Positions 1 through 4,922 of a DNA stretch of 5,580 bases are shown here, piece by piece. The stretch is from an uncultured Eubacteriales bacterium (GTDB lineage: Bacteria > Bacillota > Clostridia > Oscillospirales > Oscillospiraceae): positions 1-5,580 of the forward strand of contig URQA01000155.1 of the NCBI GenBank assembly GCA_900549885.1. The letters run 5' to 3'. Both the position numbers and the translations under genes were made by a program. Numbering within the stretch: position 1 is the first letter of the stretch; the number at the start of each line of letters is the position of its first letter. The notes beneath the pieces are model-generated. The model searched no databases, was not told the DNA's origin, and worked only from the letters and a program-made list of their open reading frames with translations.

Positions 1-1351
1 ACTGCTCCCCTCCGGAGAGCGTGGAGACGCTTTTGAACACATCCTCCCCCCGGAACTTAAAGGCGGCCAGCCGGTCCCGTGCCTCCTGGGTCGTACAGTT
101 TTGCGCATAAAGCATCGTGTCCACCAAGTTGCGGTCCGGCCGGTCAAAGCGGATGATCTGGGGCAGATAGCCCACCCGGATGGCGGGCCCCCAGTAGACA
201 GAGCCGCTGTCAGGCTGCTCCTCATCCAGCAGGAGCTTCAAAAAGGTGGACTTTCCCGTGCCGTTATCCCCCAGCAGGGCGATGCGCTCGCCTCCGGCCA
301 CCTCCAAATTCAAATCAGAAAACAGCGTGCGCTCCCCAAAGCTTTTGGCCAGATGGGTCACCGTCAGGGCTTCATCCCCGCGGAACTCCCGCTCCCCAAA
401 GCGGGTGGCCAGCTTGCGTTCCTTGGTGGGCTTGTCGGTGGTGCGCATGCGCTCGATGCGCCGCTCCATGTTGATGGCCCGCTTGTACTGCTTGTCGTTG
501 CCCTTGAACGCCCACAGACGCATCTGCTCGGCAGCGGCCTCCAGTTGGGCGATCTTGGCCTGCTCCTTCTCATACTGCTTGAGCCGCTCCTGGTACCGCC
601 GCTCCTTCTCCTCCACGTAAAAAGAGTAGTTGCCCGAGTAAAGCTCCGCTTTGCCATCCAGCACCTCCACCACCCGTTTGACCACCTTGTCCAGAAACCA
701 GCGGTCGTGGGAGATGGCCAGCACCGTGCCCTTGAAACGCTCCAGATAGTCCTCCAGCCATTCGGTGGCGTTCAGATCCAGGTGGTTGGTGGGCTCGTCC
801 AGCAGGAGGATATCCGTATCCTCCAAAATAAGCCGGGCCAGATTGATACGGGTCTTTTCCCCGCCGGACAGGGCGGAGAAGAGCCGGGCGCGCATATCTT
901 CATCAATGCTCAGGCCGTTGCACACCTTGTTCAGCTGAGTCTCGGTATCATAGCCCCCCGCCGCCTCGAAGGAGGCGGACAGCCTGTCGTATCGAGCCAG
1001 CACCTCCGGGGCTGCGTTCTCCCCCATCTGTGCGGCCAGCTGCTCCATCTCCCGCTCCATGGCATGGAGCGGGGCGAAGGCGGTGTCCAGCACGTCCCGG
1101 ACGGTGTACCCCTCCGGATAAACGGGAATCTGGGAGATCAGCCCCAGCCGCTTGCCCGGGGCAATGGCAACCGTCCCCTCGTCGGGGTGGACCTGCCCGG
1201 TCATGATGCGGAAGATCGTGGTCTTGCCCGCGCCGTTGCGGCCCAGTAGGCCCACCCGCTCCCCGGTGTCCACCTGGAGGGAAAAGCCGTCCAAGATCCG
1301 CTTGCCGACCTCGAACTCCTTTACCAGGCCGGTGAGCTGTATGTCGATCAT
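1..1351 (-). CDS. ABC-F family ATPase (YdiF/Uup-like), C-terminal end beyond the window
   Basis: This is a soluble duplicated-ATPase protein of the ABC-F class, which acts on ribosomes rather than as a transporter; there are no membrane segments. The visible 450 codons run from ATG at 1351 to the left edge. The first nucleotide-binding domain has Walker A GRNGAGKTT (residues 37-45), signature LSGGEK (161-166), Walker B with DEPTNHLD (185-192) and H-loop H215. A charged, coiled linker rich in Glu, Lys, Arg and Gln follows (about 230-305), including the GNYSFY and KQYKRAINMERRIERM segments typical of YdiF-type proteins. The second domain has Walker A GDNGTGKST (361-369) and is cut inside its signature LSGGEQ (445-450). 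Family members are usually about 520-640 residues, so the second Walker B and any C-terminal extension lie outside. It is the third gene after ddl and murF, 19 bases beyond murF. Whether it is a housekeeping translation factor or an antibiotic-resistance ABC-F cannot be decided here; the linker favours the housekeeping YdiF-like type. Confidence 0.93.
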   Translation of the reverse strand, partial: MIDIQLTGLVKEFEVGKRILDGFSLQVDTGERVGLLGRNGAGKTTIFRIMTGQVHPDEGTVAIAPGKRLGLISQIPVYPEGYTVRDVLDTAFAPLHAMEREMEQLAAQMGENAAPEVLARYDRLSASFEAAGGYDTETQLNKVCNGLSIDEDMRARLFSALSGGEKTRINLARLILEDTDILLLDEPTNHLDLNATEWLEDYLERFKGTVLAISHDRWFLDKVVKRVVEVLDGKAELYSGNYSFYVEEKERRYQERLKQYEKEQAKIAQLEAAAEQMRLWAFKGNDKQYKRAINMERRIERMRTTDKPTKERKLATRFGEREFRGDEALTVTHLAKSFGERTLFSDLNLEVAGGERIALLGDNGTGKSTFLKLLLDEEQPDSGSVYWGPAIRVGYLPQIIRFDRPDRNLVDTMLYAQNCTTQEARDRLAAFKFRGEDVFKSVSTLSGGEQ

Positions 1352-1358
1352 AACAATT

Positions 1359-1363
1359 CTCCT
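1359..1363 (-). promoter_or_regulatory. Ribosome binding site of the ABC-F gene
   Basis: AGGAG on the minus strand lies 7 bases before the ATG at 1351, within the 19-base gap after the murF stop. It fixes the start of the ABC-F gene and shows that this gene is translated independently of murF. Confidence 0.8.
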
Positions 1364-1370
1364 ATAGTTC

Positions 1371-2777
1371 TCATGTGGACTTCTCGGCCCCGTCCTTTGC
1401 AGCGGCAGCCAGAGCCTCCACGATACGTTCAAACTTCATCATCCGGGACGCTTTCACCAGAATTGTGGTCCCCGGCCGAAGCTGTTCCAGGATGATAGGC
1501 ATAGCCTGCTCCAGGGTGTCAAACCGGTAGACCTGTCCCATTCCTGCCTCTCGGGCCCCCTCGGCCAGATAACGGGCCAACTCGCCCACGGCGATGAGAC
1601 AGTCCGTCCCCATCTCCCCAAAACTCTGCCCAACCGCCCGGTGAAACAAGTCGCTGCTGGGGCCAAGCTCCAGCATGTCGCCTACAATGGCCACCTTCCG
1701 GCGGTCCTTGGCATCCCCCAGCACCGCTGCGGCGGCCCGCATGGACTGGGGGTTGGCGTTATAGGCATCGTTGAGCACCACCACGTCTCCGGGCAGGCGC
1801 ATAACATTCATGCGCATCTTGGTGGGCAGGAAGTTCTTTACTCCCCGGGTGATTTCCTCCCCGGTCATGCCGTACAGCTCCCCCACGGCGGCAGCCATCA
1901 GGGCCGGATAGACCATGTGGGCCCCCAAGGCGGGGATGCACACGGAGAAGCTCTGGCGCGGGGTGGTCACCTGGCAGTTCAGATGGGTCTCCCCGTCGCT
2001 GTCTACTTGGGTGGCCCTATAGTCCAGCCCCTCTCCCCGCCCCACAAAAACCGTGAGGAAGGGCAGCTGGCCTTTCAAAGTGGTCAGCCACTCGTCATCT
2101 CCGTTGAGGATGACGGTGCCCGACCGCTTCATGTGGGAAAAGATCTCGCACTTGGCGCGGAAAATCCCCTCCCTGCTGCCCAGATTCTCGATATGGCTGT
2201 CCCCGACGTTGGTGATGAGGGCCACATCCGGCTCTACAATCTCGCTGAGGTACTCGATCTCTCCAGCATGGTTCATTCCCATCTCCAACACGCAGATTTC
2301 ATCCTCCCGATCCAAGCGCAGCAGGGTCAGAGGCAAACCGATGTTGTTGTTGAAGTTTCCCTCCGTCTTGAGCACCCGGAATTTCTCCCCCAGTACCGCG
2401 GCCACCATATCCTTGGTGGTGGTCTTACCCACCGAGCCCGTCAGGGCCACCACAGGTATGGGGAACTTTTTCTTGTAATACTTGGCCAGATCCCGCAGGG
2501 CCCGCTGGGTGGAGTCCACCTTGATATAGAACTTGCCCGGCAGATAGCTCTCCCGCTCCCGCTGGGTAAAGCAGCCCGCCGCCCCGCCCTCCAGGGCTTC
2601 GTTCAGGAAGGCGTGTCCGTCAAACCGCTCCCCCACCAGGGGAATGAACAACGCGCCCGGATCGGGATTACGGCTGTCGGTAAAGACGTGCTTCACTGTA
2701 AGGTCCAGGTCGCTGAACTCTCCCAGCAGCTTTCCGTCTACAGCTTCCAGTATCTCACGTATTGTCATGGGCTCCAT
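1371..2777 (-). CDS. murF: UDP-N-acetylmuramoyl-tripeptide--D-alanyl-D-alanine ligase (MurF)
   Basis: MurF is the cytoplasmic ATP-dependent Mur ligase that joins D-Ala-D-Ala to UDP-MurNAc-tripeptide, the last amino-acid addition to the peptidoglycan precursor. The protein has 468 residues, normal for the family. The N-terminal UDP-substrate domain shows TDSR near 33-36 and GALFIPLVGERFDGH (41-55). The central ATPase domain has the P-loop TGSVGKTTTKD (113-123), NFNNNIGLPL (141-150), EMGMNHAGE (165-173), TNVGDSHIENLG (189-200) and the FRAK lysine (209) that is carbamylated in Mur ligases. The C-terminal domain begins with NDAYNANPQSM (336-346), then GDMLELG (366-372) and VKASRMMKFE (441-450). 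I chose ATG 2777 because AAGGAG lies 9 bases before it. An upstream ATG at 2879 would add 34 non-homologous residues read out of frame inside ddl, and ATG 2768 (MTIREIL) has poorer spacing. The gene follows ddl by 31 bases, and Ddl supplies its dipeptide substrate. Confidence 0.97.
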   Translation of the reverse strand: MEPMTIREILEAVDGKLLGEFSDLDLTVKHVFTDSRNPDPGALFIPLVGERFDGHAFLNEALEGGAAGCFTQRERESYLPGKFYIKVDSTQRALRDLAKYYKKKFPIPVVALTGSVGKTTTKDMVAAVLGEKFRVLKTEGNFNNNIGLPLTLLRLDREDEICVLEMGMNHAGEIEYLSEIVEPDVALITNVGDSHIENLGSREGIFRAKCEIFSHMKRSGTVILNGDDEWLTTLKGQLPFLTVFVGRGEGLDYRATQVDSDGETHLNCQVTTPRQSFSVCIPALGAHMVYPALMAAAVGELYGMTGEEITRGVKNFLPTKMRMNVMRLPGDVVVLNDAYNANPQSMRAAAAVLGDAKDRRKVAIVGDMLELGPSSDLFHRAVGQSFGEMGTDCLIAVGELARYLAEGAREAGMGQVYRFDTLEQAMPIILEQLRPGTTILVKASRMMKFERIVEALAAAAKDGAEKST

Positions 2778-2786
2778 AGCGTACTT

Positions 2787-2792
2787 CTCCTT
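2787..2792 (-). promoter_or_regulatory. Ribosome binding site deciding the murF start
   Basis: AAGGAG on the minus strand lies 9 bases upstream of ATG 2777 and 18 bases from the alternative ATG 2768. It lies entirely in the 31-base gap after ddl and rules out the much longer open frame that begins inside ddl. Confidence 0.8.
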
Positions 2793-2808
2793 CTTTCTGC
2801 TCTCAGGG

Positions 2809-3864
2809 TCACCGGCCCGCCCTTCTGGCCTCCAGGGAGGCCAGAAGGATGCGCTCGCACAGCGCGGCGTAGTCCACACCCACCGCCGCGGCCTCCTGGG
2901 GCAGCAGACTGGTGGGCGTCATGCCGGGCAGAGTGTTGATCTCCAGGAACCAGGGGGTCCCCTCCGCATCCAGAATAAAATCGGCTCTGGAGTAGACCGA
3001 GAGTCCAAGCGTACGGTAGACCTTCAGCGCCGCCGCGCGGAGCTTGGCCTCGGCTTCCGAAGAGATCTCCGCCGGGCAGACTTCCACGGCCGCACCAGGC
3101 TGATACTTGTTCTCATAGTCATAAAAGCCGCTTTTGGGAATGATCTCAATGGAGGGCAGCGCCTCATCCTCCAGGATGCCCACCTGGATCTCCCGCCCCG
3201 CCACGTACTGCTCTAACACGCTACGTCCGCCAAACCGCAGGCCGTCCAGCAGCGCGGCCCGCAGCTCCTTTTTGTCATGGGCGATCGATACGCCGATGGA
3301 AGAGCCGCTGTCCACCGGCTTTACCACACAGGGTACAGGAGTCTGGCTGGTGAGCCGGTCCACGTCCCGTTCGGTATACCGCACCGCCTTCCACCTGGGG
3401 GTATCTACCCCCGCTCCGGCAATGAGCCGTTTGGTGAGGTCTTTGTCCATGGCGAGGGCACTGCCCAGATACCCCGCGCCGGTGTATGGGATGCCCATAA
3501 GATCAAAGGCGGCCTGGACCCGTCCATCCTCCCCACACTGGCCATGGAGGGCCAAAAATACGATGTCGGCCATGGCGCACAACTCCAGGACCCCGGGTCC
3601 GAACTGACTTTTTCCCTTCCCTTTGCGGGAGGCCTTCACGGCCTCTAGGTCAGGGGCGTCCCGGTCCACGTGCTTCCCCGCATCGGGAAGAGGGGCGTCA
3701 AAGCGGTCCTCCAGGGTCTTCCCATCATCCTCCAGGCCAAAATACATGTCTACCAGCGCCGCCTTGTGCCCCCTGCCCCGCAGCGCCTCCGCCACCATGA
3801 CCCCCGAAGACAGGGATACATTTCTCTCCGGGCTCAGTCCGCCCGCCAAAACAACAATCTTCAT
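2809..3864 (-). CDS. ddl: D-alanine--D-alanine ligase
   Basis: This ATP-grasp enzyme condenses two D-alanines in the cytoplasm; the dipeptide is used by MurF, encoded next door. The protein has 351 residues, typical of the family. Visible motifs in order are AGGLSPERNVSLSSG (7-21) with the first-subsite Glu13, LALHG (104-108) and GEDG (111-114), GIPYTGAG with SALAMDK (124-141), ATP-binding lysine in VVKP (180-183), GSSIGVS (187-193), LEQYV (217-221), omega loop FYDYENKY (247-254), SRADF (292-296), EINTLPGMTP (308-317) with metal ligands Glu308 and Asn310, and SLLP (319-322). The Lys-Tyr in the omega loop is the signature of D-Ala-D-Ala ligases rather than the D-lactate or D-serine ligases of vancomycin-resistance clusters, so an ordinary cell-wall role is expected. 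I start at ATG 3864 because GGAGG lies 6 bases upstream. A TTG one codon earlier would sit only 3 bases from the Shine-Dalgarno. First gene of a probable ddl-murF-ABC-F operon. Confidence 0.97.
   Translation of the reverse strand: MKIVVLAGGLSPERNVSLSSGVMVAEALRGRGHKAALVDMYFGLEDDGKTLEDRFDAPLPDAGKHVDRDAPDLEAVKASRKGKGKSQFGPGVLELCAMADIVFLALHGQCGEDGRVQAAFDLMGIPYTGAGYLGSALAMDKDLTKRLIAGAGVDTPRWKAVRYTERDVDRLTSQTPVPCVVKPVDSGSSIGVSIAHDKKELRAALLDGLRFGGRSVLEQYVAGREIQVGILEDEALPSIEIIPKSGFYDYENKYQPGAAVEVCPAEISSEAEAKLRAAALKVYRTLGLSVYSRADFILDAEGTPWFLEINTLPGMTPTSLLPQEAAAVGVDYAALCERILLASLEARRAGR
2821..2848 (-). repeat. Perfect 13-base inverted repeat in the last codons of ddl
   Basis: CCTTCTGGCCTCC (2821-2833) is matched exactly by GGAGGCCAGAAGG (2836-2848), with only two bases between the arms. 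In RNA this gives about 12 GC-rich base pairs capped by a 4-base loop. The sequence encodes residues LLASLEARR at the ddl C-terminus, ends nine bases before the ddl stop codon, and lies about 28 bases before the murF Shine-Dalgarno. No run of T follows on either strand, so it is not a standard intrinsic terminator. A role in mRNA processing, 3'-end protection or ribosome pausing is possible but is inference only. Confidence 0.75.
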
Positions 3865-3870
3865 CAAATT

Positions 3871-3875
3871 CCTCC
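3871..3875 (-). promoter_or_regulatory. Ribosome binding site deciding the ddl start
   Basis: GGAGG, within the longer purine stretch GGGAGGAA on the minus strand, lies 6 bases before ATG 3864. The TTG at 3867 would be only 3 bases away, so ATG 3864 is preferred. Confidence 0.85.
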
Positions 3876-3908
3876 CGAACCGGAACGCTCGATTTCATTT
3901 CAGGATAT

Positions 3909-3941
3909 GCGGCACGTCACCCGAATCATACCGTTTGCCGC
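3909..3941 (-). promoter_or_regulatory. Possible stem-loop in the ddl leader
   Basis: GCGGCA (minus strand, 3941-3936) pairs exactly with TGCCGC (3914-3909) around a 21-base loop, inside the roughly 100-base untranslated leader predicted between the ddl promoter and its start. I recognise no riboswitch or T-box family and see no T-run after it. It is a visible short inverted repeat with no assigned role. Confidence 0.3.
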
Positions 3942-3971
3942 AAAAGGGATACCGTCTTCACGTAATTAATT

Positions 3972-4000
3972 ATTTTACCACACACAGGAAAAAACCACAA
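3972..4000 (-). promoter_or_regulatory. Sigma-A type promoter of the ddl-murF-ABC-F operon
   Basis: On the minus strand, -35 TTGTGG (4000-3995) is followed by a 17-base spacer and -10 TAAAAT (3977-3972). The -10 matches 5 of 6 consensus positions and is preceded by TGG, an extended -10 element that would compensate for the weak -35 (3 of 6). Transcription would begin near 3965, leaving a leader of about 100 bases before the ddl ATG. The site sits in the most AT-rich part of the window. No operator is recognised around it. Confidence 0.65.
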
Positions 4001-4144
4001 GTATCCCATTCCCTGCTGGCGCCTGTGTTTTCCGGCTCAATTTGCAAAAATATTTTGCTCCATATCCAGATTTTTCCCCGCTGTAAAAAATTCTTGCTCT
4101 ATTTTTGCCCCCTCTTCCCCGTCGGAGAAACGGTTTCCCCTGTT

Positions 4145-4173
4145 TTTTCAATATCTTTCACTTCTGTTCTAAA
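4145..4173 (+). promoter_or_regulatory. Candidate promoter of the amidohydrolase remnant
   Basis: TTTTCA (4145-4150, 4 of 6 to -35 consensus), a 17-base spacer and TCTAAA (4168-4173, 4 of 6 to -10 consensus) precede the truncated amidohydrolase start at 4230. TGT directly before the -10 fits an extended -10. Both hexamers are imperfect, so this is only a candidate. Confidence 0.3.
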
Positions 4174-4229
4174 GCTGGCACAGCGTTTGCGGAGTAAGAG
4201 GGCACCTGCAAAAAGAGAGGAACCGAACC

Positions 4230-4451
4230 ATGCATGAACAGCTCTATCGAGAAATTGAGGGCATGCAGGACCGGCTGGCAGCCTGGCGCCGCGTGCTGCA
4301 CCAGATTCCAGAGGTGAGTATGGACCTGCCCAATACCCTGGCCTATATGAAAGACCGGCTGAACGAGATGGGCGTGGGCTACACCCAGGCGGGCCGCTGC
4401 GGCCTCTACGCCCTGCTGGGCCAGGGGGACGGCACCATCCTGCTCTGTGCC
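4230..4451 (+). pseudogene. M20-family amidohydrolase/peptidase, N-terminal fragment
   Basis: The 74 codons from ATG 4230 match the start of M20-type metal-dependent amidohydrolases (N-acyl-amino-acid amidohydrolase or aminobenzoyl-glutamate hydrolase style). The helix with WRRVLHQIPEVS (19-30) corresponds to the family R-x-L-H-x-x-P-E motif. It is followed by the conserved stretch TLAYMKDRLNEMGVGY (36-51), a short GLYALLGQG strand and GTILLCA (68-74). Family members continue here with a D-M-D-A-L-P type metal-site motif and about 300 more residues; instead the sequence switches abruptly to AT-rich DNA that is the complement of an IS200-type transposase. The frame stays open to a TAA at 4635-4637, predicting a 135-residue hybrid whose tail has no family features. 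The start is well supported: GAGAGG lies 9 bases upstream. All metal ligands are missing, so the product cannot be a working hydrolase. The original substrate cannot be inferred. Confidence 0.85.
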
Positions 4452-4463
4452 GCATGCGGAACT

Positions 4464-4730
4464 GCGGTATTTATATTTCAGTTCGTCGAATTGCCCATAC
4501 AACATCGTGCCGCTCTTGCCATTCAGATATCCCATGAAACCCGACACCGCTATCTTCGGTGGTATTTCCTCCAACATGTGGATATGGTCTGCACATACCT
4601 CTGCTTCCACTATCCCAACACCTTTCCATTCGCATAATTGCCTTAGTATTTTTCCTATTGCCTCTCGCTTTTTTGCTAAAATACTTTCCTGAGATACTTT
4701 GGTGCAAACACTATGATGTCATTTAGTCAC
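4464..4730 (-). pseudogene. tnpA: IS200-type Y1 (HUH) transposase TnpA, frameshifted and C-terminally truncated
   Basis: TnpA of IS200/IS605 elements is a small single-strand DNA transposase of about 130-155 residues. One minus-strand frame reads VFAPKYLRKVF (4711-4679), matching the family N-terminal strand, and then hits TAG. A second frame resumes from about 4676 with AKKREAIGKILRQLCEWKG, then EAEVCADHIHMLEEIPPK, FMGYLNGKSG and LKYKYR, ending at 4464. The metal-binding HUH motif is HIH (4586-4578). There is also an in-frame TGA at 4721-4719, in a third segment reading VTK-stop where the family usually has TKW. At least one frameshift near 4680 and the stop break the gene. The family C-terminal part with the nucleophilic tyrosine is absent. 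The open frame runs on past 4464 as a meaningless antisense read of the amidohydrolase. The original start codon is uncertain; GTG 4730 lies 10 bases after GGGAGG (4746-4741). Confidence 0.85.
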
Positions 4731-4740
4731 ATCTGAATGT

Positions 4741-4800
4741 CCTCCCTTTGCTATCTTTAGTTGCAGTTGGCTGACCGCTTCTTCCGTATAGTAAAGGGAG
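4741..4800 (-). promoter_or_regulatory. 5'-UTR stem of the IS covering the tnpA ribosome binding site
   Basis: On the minus strand CTCCCTTTACTAT (4800-4788) pairs with ATAGCAAAGGGAG (4754-4742) at 12 of 13 positions, with a 33-base loop. The 3' arm contains the GGGAGG Shine-Dalgarno of tnpA (4746-4741), which would be hidden in the folded transcript. Repression of transposase translation by such an upstream stem is established for IS200 in enterobacteria; its use here is inferred from the layout. Although the gene behind it is dead, the stem is almost intact. Confidence 0.7.
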
Positions 4801-4832
4801 TTTCTTTCTCTTGCTTATCGCCGCAAGCTCTT

Positions 4833-4864
4833 TTGAATCACTGGCTTAGACCAGTGGTCTTCAA
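4833..4864. repeat. Imperfect palindrome, left end of the IS200/IS605-type element
   Basis: On the plus strand TTGAA (4833-4837) pairs with TTCAA (4860-4864) and CACTGG (4839-4844) with CCAGTG (4851-4856). The loop is CTTAGA, and a one-versus-three-base asymmetric internal loop separates the two stems. Bulged subterminal palindromes of this size are the sites bound by TnpA at the ends of IS200/IS605 elements. Its position just beyond the tnpA leader fits the left end. No matching right-end palindrome is present. Confidence 0.65.
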
Positions 4865-4877
4865 TATACAAAATACA

Positions 4878-4922
4878 AAAAGAGTTCCGGCCCTGGGAAC
4901 TTCCCCGGGCCGGAACTCTTTT
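4878..4922 (-). terminator. Strong intrinsic terminator after the upp-acetyltransferase unit, probably bidirectional
   Basis: A perfect 16-pair stem, 4878-4893 with 4907-4922, is built around GAGTTCCGGCCC. Its 13-base loop can itself fold as GGGAA-C-TTCCC. On the minus strand the stem ends in CTCTTTTTGTATTTTG, a classic U-tract. It overlaps the acetyltransferase stop codon (4923-4921) by two bases. On the plus strand the stem ends in TTTT followed by ACTTTT, so rightward transcription from the amidohydrolase fragment would probably also stop here. Confidence 0.9.

Larger units (their letters stand above)
3868..4229. other. AT-rich divergent intergenic region
   Basis: This gap separates the leftward ddl operon from the rightward amidohydrolase remnant. 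It holds the ddl promoter and leader on the minus strand and a weaker candidate promoter on the plus strand. It also has a small AT-rich inverted repeat, GCAAAA-ATA-TTTTGC, at 4044-4058, of a kind that could be an operator but is equally expected by chance here. Open frames across it are antisense extensions of ddl with no family features. I find no tRNA or recognisable structured RNA. Confidence 0.6.
4452..4870 (-). mobile_element. Degraded IS200/IS605-type element, left end plus partial tnpA
   Basis: About 420 bases of lower GC content than their neighbours. On the minus strand in order: a terminal palindrome (4864-4833), a small CTTGC/GCAAG stem (4827-4810), a long stem covering a Shine-Dalgarno (4800-4741) and a broken Y1 transposase gene. 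This is the left-half layout of IS200/IS605 elements. The transposase C-terminus and right-end palindrome are missing because the element is fused to the amidohydrolase fragment. The join lies between 4452 and 4464. The outer boundary at about 4865-4876 is an estimate, since these elements have no terminal inverted repeats and make no target duplication. The element cannot move by itself. Confidence 0.8.

Noticed and set aside
1051..1073. 10-base inverted repeat with 3-base loop (CCCGCTCCAT / ATGGAGCGGG)
   Set aside because: It lies deep inside ABC-F coding sequence with no neighbouring signal. Short repeats like this are expected by chance in GC-rich coding DNA.
101..1249. Plus-strand open frame of 382 residues antisense to the ABC-F gene
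   Set aside because: It mirrors the real minus-strand gene, is rich in Gly, Leu, Gln and His in the way of antisense reads of GC-rich DNA, and has no family motif.
2778..2879. N-terminal extension of MurF by 34 residues from an ATG inside ddl
   Set aside because: The extension overlaps ddl coding sequence, has no MurF similarity, and ATG 2777 has a correctly spaced Shine-Dalgarno.
1641..2939. Plus-strand open frame of 432 residues antisense to murF
   Set aside because: The minus strand carries every MurF motif across the same bases. The plus-strand translation is low-complexity and unrecognisable.
2809..3864. Ddl as a vancomycin-resistance D-Ala-D-Lac or D-Ala-D-Ser ligase
   Set aside because: The omega loop has the Lys-Tyr (YDYENKY) typical of D-Ala-D-Ala ligases, and no vanH, vanX or vanRS-like genes are nearby.
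4124..4148. Stem GGAGAAA / TTTCCCC followed by a T-run on the plus strand, as a terminator
   Set aside because: The stem is short with a mismatch, and no plus-strand gene lies upstream that would need terminating. The T-run overlaps the candidate promoter of the amidohydrolase remnant.
3623..4237. Plus-strand open frame of 204 residues over the ddl start and the intergenic region
   Set aside because: Its first half is antisense to ddl and its second half is AT-rich non-coding sequence holding the ddl promoter. No family features.
4158..4610. Minus-strand open frame of 150 residues as a complete gene
   Set aside because: Only the part from 4610 to 4464 is coding-like (transposase centre). 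The rest is an antisense read of the amidohydrolase fragment and the intergenic region.
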